5,599 nt of DNA from positions 1-5,599 of the forward strand of contig JAFBAJ010000418.1 in the NCBI GenBank assembly GCA_019247865.1, read 5' to 3'. Source of the DNA: Acidobacteriota bacterium. GTDB lineage: Bacteria > Acidobacteriota > Blastocatellia > Pyrinomonadales > Pyrinomonadaceae. Shown piece by piece: positions 1-5,411 of the stretch. A program made the translations under genes and the position numbers. Position 1 is the stretch's first letter; each line of letters begins with the position of its first letter. The notes beneath the pieces are model-generated. The model was not told where the DNA came from and did not search any database. It worked only from the letters and a program-made list of their open reading frames with translations.

Positions 1-812
1 ACGCCGACCTGTCCGGCGAGGATCACGCGAGAGCCGACGTGTGTGCTTCCGGCGAGGCCGACCTGTCCGCAGAGCAGTGTGTCTTCGCCGACCGTGCAGG
101 AGTGGCCGACCTGTACCTGATTGTCCAGCTTGACGCCGCGCTTGATACGCGTCTCGCCGACCGAGGCCCGGTCGATGGTCGTGCCCGCGCCGACCTCCAC
201 GTCGTCTTCGAGGACGACGATGCCCGTCTGCGGAATCTTGAGCCAGCGCTTCTCCTCGTCCTTCGCGTAGCCGAAACCGTCCGAGCCGACGACCGCGTTG
301 TTGTAGATGACGACGCGTTCTCCGACGAGCGTACCCTCGCGCACGGAAGCGCCGCTGTGGATGACAGTGTCTGCGCCGAGCTGCACTCCATCGTAGACGG
401 TCACGTTGGGATGAATGAGCACGCGCTCTCCGACGCGCGCGCCGCGCCCGATGTAGACGTGCGCGCCGATGTTCGCGCTTTCATGCACCTGTGCCGAAGG
501 GTCTATGACGGCGGTCGGGTGTTTGAAAGCTTCGACGGCCGGTTCGGGATGAAAGAGCCGCAGGGCGCGTGTGTAGGCCAGATATGGATCGCGCGAGCGC
601 AGGACGGCGAGCTCGTTTTTGACCTCGGCTCCTTCACCGACGAAGATGGCGGAGGCGCGTGTCGTCTCGACCTGCTGCGTGTAGCGCGGGTTCGCCAGGA
701 AAGTGACCTGGCCCGGCCCTGCGAGGTCGAGCCCCGCCGCGCCGTTGATCTCCAATTCAGCATCGCCTTCAAGCAGCGCGCCCGTACGTTCGGCAAGTTC
801 AGTGATTTTCAT
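1..812 (-). CDS. lpxD: LpxD, UDP-3-O-acylglucosamine N-acyltransferase (3' end beyond window)
   Basis: LpxD transfers a 3-hydroxyacyl chain from acyl carrier protein to the 2-amino group of UDP-3-O-acyl-glucosamine, an early cytoplasmic step of lipid A synthesis. The window holds the first 270 codons; the E. coli protein is 341 residues, so about 70 residues (end of the helix coil and the C-terminal ACP-binding helices) are missing. Seen: an N-terminal uridine-binding-type domain (about 1-97) with the family's NPRY (41-44) and DPYLAY (75-80); then left-handed beta-helix hexapeptide repeats from about 101 (AVIDPSAQV, ANIGAHVYIG, VLIHPNVTVYDG); the hallmark VGSDGFGYA (175-183); KIPQTG (192-197); GTTIDRA (210-216); and DNQVQVGH, whose His237 aligns with the catalytic His239 of E. 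coli. The ATG at 812 has no Shine-Dalgarno site; an upstream in-frame TGA lies in the heptad repeat, and a TTG at 839 is a weaker alternative start. It lies 82 bp after priA, not in the usual bamA-lpxD-fabZ-lpxA cluster as far as the window shows. Confidence 0.96.
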   Translation of the reverse strand, partial: MKITELAERTGALLEGDAELEINGAAGLDLAGPGQVTFLANPRYTQQVETTRASAIFVGEGAEVKNELAVLRSRDPYLAYTRALRLFHPEPAVEAFKHPTAVIDPSAQVHESANIGAHVYIGRGARVGERVLIHPNVTVYDGVQLGADTVIHSGASVREGTLVGERVVIYNNAVVGSDGFGYAKDEEKRWLKIPQTGIVVLEDDVEVGAGTTIDRASVGETRIKRGVKLDNQVQVGHSCTVGEDTLLCGQVGLAGSTHVGSRVILAGQVG

Positions 813-818
813 AAGGCT

Positions 819-846
819 ATTATAAGTCTCAAGTCTCAAGTCTCAA
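819..846 (-). promoter_or_regulatory. putative sigma70-like promoter of lpxD, implying a leaderless or near-leaderless mRNA
   Basis: On the minus strand a perfect TATAAT (824-819) sits six bases before the lpxD ATG. TTGAGA (846-841), five of six matches to TTGACA, lies upstream with a 16-bp spacer. The -35 box is made by one of the AAGTCTC heptads. A start about seven bases after the -10 box would fall at or within a base or two of the ATG, which fits the absence of any Shine-Dalgarno site. The boxes are seen; promoter activity and leaderless translation are inferred. Because the heptad repeats, TTGAGA recurs every seven bases, so only the spacing singles out this copy. Confidence 0.45.
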
Positions 847-896
847 GTCCCAGGTCAAAGACAGGTTGTGTGCTTTTGACTTGGGACTTGGGACTT
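824..896. repeat. heptad-repeat inverted repeat between priA and lpxD
   Basis: Three exact copies of AAGTCTC (824-844) are followed by AAGTCCC (845-851), AGGTC and AAAG (to 860). After a 12-base loop (861-872) comes the inverted arm CTTTT GACTT GGGACTT GGGACTT (873-896). Arm 838-860 pairs with 873-896 with two transition differences and one extra base. The outer copies at 824-837 have no partner. The element occupies nearly all of the spacer and its edge supplies two bases (895-896) of the priA TAA stop. No U-run follows the stem on either strand, so it is not a standard intrinsic terminator. It looks like a dispersed intergenic repeat, perhaps mobile or slippage-prone. Confidence 0.85.
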
Positions 897-3387
897 ACAT
901 CAAATTCACGGGATCGATTTCGAGGTTGACCGTCTGGAGGTCTGCGCCGTGTGCGGCGGCGTTGGCGAGGGCGAGGTCTATCACTTCGCGCAGGCGCGGG
1001 CGGCTGCGTGATTTGAGGAGGAGCTGGATGCGGTGCTCGCCTTTGAGGCGCGCGAGCGGCGCGGGCGCTGGGCCGAGGATGCGGCAGTCGCGGCCCGTGT
1101 TCGCTTCGTCGAGCGCCTGCCGGATCAATGAAGCAGTGTGCATGACCTGCGTGAAATCTTCGCCGTGCGCGAGCAGGGAAGCGAGCGCGACGAAGGGCGG
1201 ATAGCCGAGGCTCTTGCGATAGCGTATCTCCTCTGCGTAGAAGCCCGCGTAATCCTGCGCGCAGGCGTGGCGCAGCGCGTAATGGTTCGGATGATAAGTT
1301 TGAATCAGCACGCGACCGGCGCGACGCCCGCGACCGGCTCGGCCCGCGACCTGCGTGATTAATTGAAACGTGCGTTCCGCCGAGCGAAAGTCGGGCAGCG
1401 AGAGCCCCGCGTCAACCGAGACAACTCCAACCAGCGTGACGTTCGGAAAGTCGTGCCCCTTCGCAAGCATCTGCGTGCCGACGAGCATGTCCAACTCGCC
1501 TGCGCCGAATTCCAGGATCGCTTTCTCAAAGAGCTTGCGTCGAGAAGTCGTGTCGCGGTCGAGGCGCGCGATGCGCAGCTCCGGGAATTTCGCTTGCAGC
1601 ATCTCTTCGATCTGCTCCGTGCCTTCGCCGACGTAGTAGATATATTTTCCATTGCATGAAGGACAGGCTTTCGGAGCATGTCGGCGATGGTTGCAGTAGT
1701 GGCAGACGAGGCTCGATTCGATGCGGTGATAAGTGAGCGTCACATCGCAGTTCGGGCAGTGGATAGATTCGCCGCAGGTGCGGCAGAGCACAAAGCTCGA
1801 ATAGCCGCGACGGTTGAGAAGGATGATGGATTGCTCGCCGCGCTCGTGCGTCTCCTCAATGGCTTGCATCAGCTCTTCGGAAAAAACCTCCGGCTTGCCC
1901 TGAGCCGCGAAGACGGCGCGCATGTCTATCATCTCGGCCTTCGCCAGCGCGCGGTTGGCGATGCGGTTCGGCAGTTGTAGATAGAGATATTTTCCGTTCT
2001 GCGCGTTATGAAAAGATTCGAGCGAGGGCGTGGCCGAGCCCAGCACGACGACCGCAGACTCCTTGCGCGCGCGCACGATGGCCGTGTCGCGCCCGTGATA
2101 GTAGGGCGATTCCTGTTGCCTGTAAGAGGTCTCGTGCTCTTCGTCTATGATGACGACGCCGAGGTCGTGGACGGGCGCGAAGACGGCCGAGCGCGTGCCG
2201 ATGACGATGCGCGCCAGTCCTTTCTTGAGGCGGCTCCATTCGTCGAAGCGCTCGCCCGTCGTGAGCGACGAGTGAAAGATCGCTACCTCGTCGCCGAAGT
2301 GCGCGCGCAGGCGGCGCGAGAAGACCGGCGTCAGCGCGATCTCCGGCACGAGCATCATCGCGGACTTGCCGCGACTGAGGGCAGCGCTCATCGCTCGAAT
2401 GTAAATTTCAGTCTTGCCGCTCCCGGTCACGCCGTGCAGGAGAAAGGCCGCGTAGCTTTCAGACGCGATCTGCCGCTCGATCTCTTTGAGCGCAGCGGCC
2501 TGCGCGTCCGTCAGGGTCAATTCGTCTCTGCCTGGAAGCTGTGCGCCGACGAGCGGGTCGCGGCGCACGTCGCGCACGAAGACCTCCAGGAGCCGGCGCT
2601 TTTCGAGCGTCTGCACGGACGAAGCAGAGGCGTCCGCTGCTTCGAGCAGCTCTGCGAAAGCCATCTCGCCGCCAGCCTGTATGAGCGTCTCGATGACGCG
2701 TTGCTGCGCGTCGGTCAGCGCGCGCGCGTCCGCTTTGACAGCATGACTTTCAGGTGGAAGCAGTCGGACGGCCTTGCGCCGCTTGACGCGCGCGAGGACG
2801 GAGCGCTGGCGATGTGCGAGCTTGATCCAGCCTGCGCGCGCAAGCTCGCGCGCGACTCTGGCCGCCTGCGCCTCGCCGATGTGACGCGCGACGAGACGCA
2901 AAGGGAGTTCGCCCTCCTCGGCGATGAGGCGCAGGGCGCGCGCTTTGGCCGTCGCGGTCTTGTTCAAAGGCAGACGCGCCAGCTCGTCTCTGCCCTGCGG
3001 CGTGATGTGCAGGAGCTGCTCGACCGTCGCGTTGAGCCCGGCCGGAAGAGCCGCCTTCAGGACTTCGCCCCACGGCGCGGCGTAGTAGTCCGCGACCCAG
3101 CGCGTGATCTCCAGAATCTCAGGCGTCAGCAGAGGCTCGGCATCAAGCAACTCTTCAGCCTCTTTAAGGTCTGCTTCATTGAGGTCGGCCGCCGGGTCGA
3201 GCGAGCTGTGCAACGCGACGATGTAGCCGGTGAGGTGCCTCTGCCGTCCGAACGGAACGAGCAACCGCGAGCCCAGCCGCGCGTCCCGCCGGAGCGCGAG
3301 CGGCAGCCGATAGGTATAGGTCTGCATCACGCGCAAGGGGACTGCGACCTCCGCGTATGTCGATTGTGCTGTTGTCTGCTCGGTCAC
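895..3387 (-). CDS. priA: PriA, primosomal replication-restart DNA helicase
   Basis: PriA is a 3'-5' superfamily 2 helicase that recognises abandoned replication forks and D-loops and starts reloading of the replicative helicase. The 830-residue protein shows the whole family order: N-terminal 3'-DNA-end binding domain (about 10-110), winged-helix region (about 125-280), Walker A GVTGSGKT (319-326, Lys325), DEEH box (415-418), SAT motif (451-453), and eight zinc-binding cysteines in four CxxC pairs (535/538, 544/547, 562/565, 575/578). These are followed by GTQMLAKGHDFPNV (637-650), QVAGRAGR (679-686) and a C-terminal domain with YPPF (729-732). It is about 100 residues longer than E. coli PriA (732), the extra length lying mainly before Walker A; Bacillus PriA is of similar size. 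The start is a GTG; an in-frame TAA (3444-3442) lies upstream with no ATG, GTG or TTG between, so no earlier standard start exists. No clear Shine-Dalgarno site or promoter was found. The gene is intact. Confidence 0.98.
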   Translation of the reverse strand: MTEQTTAQSTYAEVAVPLRVMQTYTYRLPLALRRDARLGSRLLVPFGRQRHLTGYIVALHSSLDPAADLNEADLKEAEELLDAEPLLTPEILEITRWVADYYAAPWGEVLKAALPAGLNATVEQLLHITPQGRDELARLPLNKTATAKARALRLIAEEGELPLRLVARHIGEAQAARVARELARAGWIKLAHRQRSVLARVKRRKAVRLLPPESHAVKADARALTDAQQRVIETLIQAGGEMAFAELLEAADASASSVQTLEKRRLLEVFVRDVRRDPLVGAQLPGRDELTLTDAQAAALKEIERQIASESYAAFLLHGVTGSGKTEIYIRAMSAALSRGKSAMMLVPEIALTPVFSRRLRAHFGDEVAIFHSSLTTGERFDEWSRLKKGLARIVIGTRSAVFAPVHDLGVVIIDEEHETSYRQQESPYYHGRDTAIVRARKESAVVVLGSATPSLESFHNAQNGKYLYLQLPNRIANRALAKAEMIDMRAVFAAQGKPEVFSEELMQAIEETHERGEQSIILLNRRGYSSFVLCRTCGESIHCPNCDVTLTYHRIESSLVCHYCNHRRHAPKACPSCNGKYIYYVGEGTEQIEEMLQAKFPELRIARLDRDTTSRRKLFEKAILEFGAGELDMLVGTQMLAKGHDFPNVTLVGVVSVDAGLSLPDFRSAERTFQLITQVAGRAGRGRRAGRVLIQTYHPNHYALRHACAQDYAGFYAEEIRYRKSLGYPPFVALASLLAHGEDFTQVMHTASLIRQALDEANTGRDCRILGPAPAPLARLKGEHRIQLLLKSRSRPRLREVIDLALANAAAHGADLQTVNLEIDPVNLM

Positions 3388-3459
3388 GAGCAGTAAAGTT
3401 AACGTGTCGCGCGGAAAAGGTGAAGCGGAGAGCGAAGGTTCTTAAAATTGATCGTCTTC

Positions 3460-3521
3460 CTTTGTGCCTTTGCGCCTTTGCGTGAAAATTTAATCTCACG
3501 CAAAGGCGCAAAGTCGCAAAG
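3460..3521. repeat. 26-bp inverted repeat of CTTTGCGC-type octamers upstream of priA
   Basis: The left arm (3460-3485) is three octamers in a row, CTTTGTGC CTTTGCGC CTTTGCGT, plus GA. The right arm (3496-3521) is its reverse complement with two differences (3465/3516 and 3467/3514). The loop is ten AT-rich bases (3486-3495). It begins 15 bases past the stop of the repeat-protein gene and ends about 70 bases before priA. It could mark the end of the upstream transcript, but no U-run follows the stem, so an intrinsic terminator is not clear. I recall similar CTTTGCGCCTTTGCGTG strings dispersed in many environmental bacterial genomes, which suggests an intergenic repeat family. The rest of the 3388-3535 spacer shows no gene and no convincing promoter. 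Confidence 0.85.
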
Positions 3522-3535
3522 AGAAGAGTTGAGCT

Positions 3536-5137
3536 TTAATGCGCGAAGGAGTTGGCGGGCGGATAGTCTCCGTTCTGTCCCCAGGGCGTGAAGATGTTTC
3601 CGCCTGCGGTCAGACGCGAGTAGAAGAACCCTGTGCTCGGACGCCAGACGGTAATGTCGGTCTTGTTGTCGCCGTCATAATCGCCCTGTGCGATGAGGTC
3701 GCCGGTGATGCCCCAGCGCGCGTTCTCGATGATGCCGCCGCCGCTCAACTGGACGTACCAGAAGAGGTCTGTCCCGCTCGGATAGACGTGCGCGACTGCG
3801 AGGTCTGTTTTGCCGTCGCCGTCGTAATCGCCGGGCGCGAGCATGTCCGCGCTGTTGCCCCACGCGGCGGACCGGAAGCCGGGCGTGCTCCCGCTGATGT
3901 AGAAGGTCGCGGCTCCGGTCGTGGGCACATCGCTGCGCCTGACCGCGAAGTCCGCTTTGCCGTCGCCGTCATAGTCGCCGGGCGCTAAGGTGTCGGTCGA
4001 AAGCCCCCATTGCCTGAAGCTGAAACCGGAAGTGCTGCCGAGGTAGTACCAGGTCTTGAGGCCGCCCGAATCGCGCACCACCGCCGGGTCTGCTTTGCCG
4101 TCGCCGTCATAGTCGTCGACGATCATGGGATTGTCGCCGTTGGCGCCGAAGTTGACGACGCGCAAAGTCCCGCTCTGGCTTTGCAGGATGTACCAGGTGC
4201 CTTCGGTCCGACGCCAGACGGCGACATCCGTCCGGCCGTCTCCGTCATAATCCTGCGGGACGAAGGAGTCCGTCGCGATGACTCCCCAGCCGACCGCGCT
4301 GAAACCGCTGGTCGTGCCGTTGATATACCAGTTGGCGCTGCCGTTCCCGGCATTACGCACGACGGCCGCGTCCGTCTTATTGTCGCCGTCATAGTCGGAG
4401 ACGCGCGAGAGCGGATAGGTGACGGGCTGTGTGGCCGTGATGTCTATGCTCCAGCCGCCGCTGATGTTGCCCGAATCCAGAAAGTCGTCGTCGGTCACGT
4501 AGAGGCTCCATTCGCCGTTCGGGTCCGTCCCGCCGAAGGTGCCGTTGAGAGTCGCGCTGCCAGAGCTTTGCGGCCCGGGGTTGGCGTAAACTCCGCCGGG
4601 AGCCGGAGCCGGGAAGACATCGTTCGCGTTATCGTTGCCCTGATGATTGGCCGGCCTGACGCTCGTGTTGTTGGGGAGGCCGCCCGAGCTTGAAAGCTGT
4701 GCCGGTGCAGCATCGTCAAAAGTATAAGTGCGATTGACTGCGGCGGTGTTGCCGCCCGCGTCCGATTGCAGGATAAAAGATTGCCCGCCCGGCCCGACCA
4801 GCAGGATATCCATATCTGGCGGGAACGGATGATTGACGCCCATCAGCTTGACCTTGAGGTTGGTGATGCTCGTGCCAATGCTTGCGACCGTGATGGTCGA
4901 AGGATAGGGCGAGCCGATGCCCGGCGGATTGTTGCTCGCAGGAGCGTCAGCGACCGAGATCGAAGCGTTGTTGATAAAGACTGTGCTGGTGCTTTCGGCG
5001 CGTGCGCCTCTGCGGTTTTTGGCGCGCGTCGTGTGCGCGAAGTTGCACGTCAGGGCGACGAGCAGAAGGAGCGCCAGTGCGCCCTGCAGCAGGCGTCCGG
5101 TATGGCGTCTCACGGAGAGATAAAAGGCTGTTGTCAT
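3536..5137 (-). CDS. secreted protein: P-domain-like module plus six DxDGD (FG-GAP/VCBS-type) repeats
   Basis: A 533-residue exported protein of unknown function. Seen: a signal peptide (basic RRHTGR at 10-15, hydrophobic ALALLLLVALTC at about 20-31, likely cleavage after TRA at about 39; the Cys context is a poor lipobox). Next is a domain at about 50-234 resembling the P/Homo B domain of proprotein convertases (PDMDILLVGPGG, DPNGEWSLYVTDD, GNISGGWSIDI). Then six repeats beginning DYDGDxxTD or DYDGDxxAD near residues 248, 296, 342, 388, 437 and 486, each 46-49 residues. The DxDGDxxxD loops should bind calcium and the repeats probably form a beta-propeller; both are family inference. It ends WGQNGDYPPANSFAH, almost as the neighbouring upstream gene ends. 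No peptidase catalytic domain is present, so binding, adhesion or scaffolding is likelier than proteolysis. The ATG at 5137 was chosen because AGGAG lies five bases upstream and the signal peptide follows at once; a GTG at 5179 would add 14 residues but has no such site. Confidence 0.9.
   Translation of the reverse strand: MTTAFYLSVRRHTGRLLQGALALLLLVALTCNFAHTTRAKNRRGARAESTSTVFINNASISVADAPASNNPPGIGSPYPSTITVASIGTSITNLKVKLMGVNHPFPPDMDILLVGPGGQSFILQSDAGGNTAAVNRTYTFDDAAPAQLSSSGGLPNNTSVRPANHQGNDNANDVFPAPAPGGVYANPGPQSSGSATLNGTFGGTDPNGEWSLYVTDDDFLDSGNISGGWSIDITATQPVTYPLSRVSDYDGDNKTDAAVVRNAGNGSANWYINGTTSGFSAVGWGVIATDSFVPQDYDGDGRTDVAVWRRTEGTWYILQSQSGTLRVVNFGANGDNPMIVDDYDGDGKADPAVVRDSGGLKTWYYLGSTSGFSFRQWGLSTDTLAPGDYDGDGKADFAVRRSDVPTTGAATFYISGSTPGFRSAAWGNSADMLAPGDYDGDGKTDLAVAHVYPSGTDLFWYVQLSGGGIIENARWGITGDLIAQGDYDGDNKTDITVWRPSTGFFYSRLTAGGNIFTPWGQNGDYPPANSFAH
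3539..4396 (-). repeat. six in-frame DxDGD repeats of about 140-147 bp
   Basis: Units start at the first Asp codon of each DYDGD loop: 4396, 4252, 4114, 3976, 3829 and 3682. Each runs loop, xAVxR strand, aromatic strand (WY or FY), a GF or G-rich turn, then WG and a short D/P segment leading to the next loop. The final unit stops after the WG-NGDYP segment, as if the last strand closes the fold against the first unit. Similarity is visible in the DNA too: the plus-strand string TTGCCGTCGCCGTC recurs in several units, so unequal crossing-over could change repeat number. Loop 2 has Arg (DGRTD), and loops 1 and 6 have Asn (DGDNKTD), but all keep the acidic ligands. Confidence 0.9.
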
Positions 5138-5142
5138 GCGAG

Positions 5143-5147
5143 CTCCT
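5143..5147 (-). promoter_or_regulatory. Shine-Dalgarno site that sets the start of the P-domain/repeat gene
   Basis: AGGAG on the minus strand, five bases before the ATG at 5137. It is the only strong Shine-Dalgarno match found before any of the three visible starts and decides for this ATG over the in-frame GTG at 5179. Confidence 0.75.
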
Positions 5148-5197
5148 GTCGAAAAATTGTCAGGCAATCGGCAATTCACGGTTTGAAAGTGTTGAGG

Positions 5198-5213
5198 AAT
5201 CAGTTAGCTGATT
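5198..5213. other. small inverted repeat in the 5' leader
   Basis: AATCAG (5198-5203) and CTGATT (5208-5213) are perfect inverted copies around a four-base loop, about 60 bases before the ATG of the P-domain/repeat gene. Six base pairs can arise by chance in a spacer of this size. It could be a weak RNA hairpin or a small operator half-site pair. Confidence 0.3.
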
Positions 5214-5224
5214 GCTTGTGCGGA

Positions 5225-5253
5225 GGTTCAACGGCCTGAGGTTGGCCGGAACC
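5225..5253 (-). other. imperfect hairpin near the 5' end of the predicted leader
   Basis: GGTTC (5225-5229) and CGGCC (5232-5236) pair with GGCCG (5244-5248) and GAACC (5249-5253), giving ten base pairs with a two-base bulge and a seven-base loop. On the minus strand it begins about ten bases after the predicted transcription start, so it would cap the 5' end of the mRNA and might affect its stability. The pairing is seen; the role is inferred. No known riboswitch was recognised. Confidence 0.5.
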
Positions 5254-5268
5254 GAAACCCAATTCCAC

Positions 5269-5296
5269 ATTAAGATGTTTGCCGCCTGAATGTCAA
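5269..5296 (-). promoter_or_regulatory. putative sigma70-like promoter of the P-domain/repeat gene
   Basis: A perfect TTGACA (5296-5291) is followed after 16 bases by CTTAAT (5274-5269), four of six matches to TATAAT. A start near 5262 would give a leader of about 125 bases. The promoter lies just downstream of the terminator of the preceding paralogue, as expected if the two genes are transcribed separately. Confidence 0.55.
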
Positions 5297-5322
5297 CAGG
5301 AAGGTTCAGCACGCCCGGACGG

Positions 5323-5363
5323 AAAAAGCGGCTGGCCGCGATCTCTCGCCGACCAGCCGCTTT
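5323..5363 (-). terminator. Rho-independent terminator of the upstream repeat-protein gene
   Basis: On the minus strand an 11-bp perfect stem (5363-5353 with 5335-5325, AAAGCGGCTGG / CCAGCCGCTTT) runs into TTTTT (5327-5323), the U-run overlapping the stem base. Four further base pairs can form inside the loop (GCGA 5338-5341 with TCGC 5346-5349) closing a TCTC-type tetraloop. It lies about 50 bases past the stop of the gene ending at 5412. Confidence 0.85.
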
Positions 5364-5374
5364 CAGGTTAAGCA

Positions 5375-5396
5375 CGGCTCTGAAGGATCAGAGCCG
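5375..5396. other. perfect 9-bp hairpin just past the stop codon
   Basis: CGGCTCTGA (5375-5383) and TCAGAGCCG (5388-5396) form a perfect stem with a four-base loop, 15 bases after the stop of the gene ending at 5412 and 11 bases before the intrinsic terminator. It has no U-run on either strand, so it may protect the mRNA 3' end or act as the first half of a tandem terminator. Confidence 0.7.
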
Positions 5397-5411
5397 CGCG
5401 TGATGTTGGAA

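Noticed and set aside
824..896. CRISPR array
   Set aside because: The units are contiguous 7-base repeats with no spacers and no cas genes nearby.
824..896. Intrinsic terminator of priA
   Set aside because: The stem is followed by more heptads rather than a run of U on the transcribed strand.
39..929. A 296-codon open frame on the plus strand opposite lpxD
   Set aside because: It mirrors the lpxD codons, runs through the non-coding heptad repeat, and has no family resemblance; the minus-strand frame carries all LpxD hallmarks.
2008..3396. A 462-codon open frame on the plus strand opposite priA
   Set aside because: The reverse complement is unmistakable PriA with all motifs. The plus-strand product is rich in Arg, Ala and Glu with no recognisable domain, as expected for an antisense frame in high-GC coding DNA.
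824..3521. Wobble pairing in both intergenic hairpins as evidence for a plus-strand RNA
   Set aside because: Several mismatches are G-T on the plus strand, but any transition in a stem gives a G-T pair on one strand, so a few cases carry no information.
4010..4693. A 227-codon plus-strand open frame opposite the repeat protein
   Set aside because: Its apparent repeats (VCFAVAVIV, VRLIVAVIV) are the antisense reading of the DxDGD codons and carry no independent signal.
5044..5055. Lipoprotein signal (Cys in the hydrophobic segment of the repeat protein)
   Set aside because: The residues before the Cys are Ala-Leu-Thr, which do not fit the lipobox preference for Gly, Ala or Ser just before Cys.
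5138..5179. Extended start at the GTG at 5179 for the P-domain/repeat protein
   Set aside because: It adds 14 polar residues before the signal peptide and has no Shine-Dalgarno site, while the ATG at 5137 has AGGAG at good spacing.
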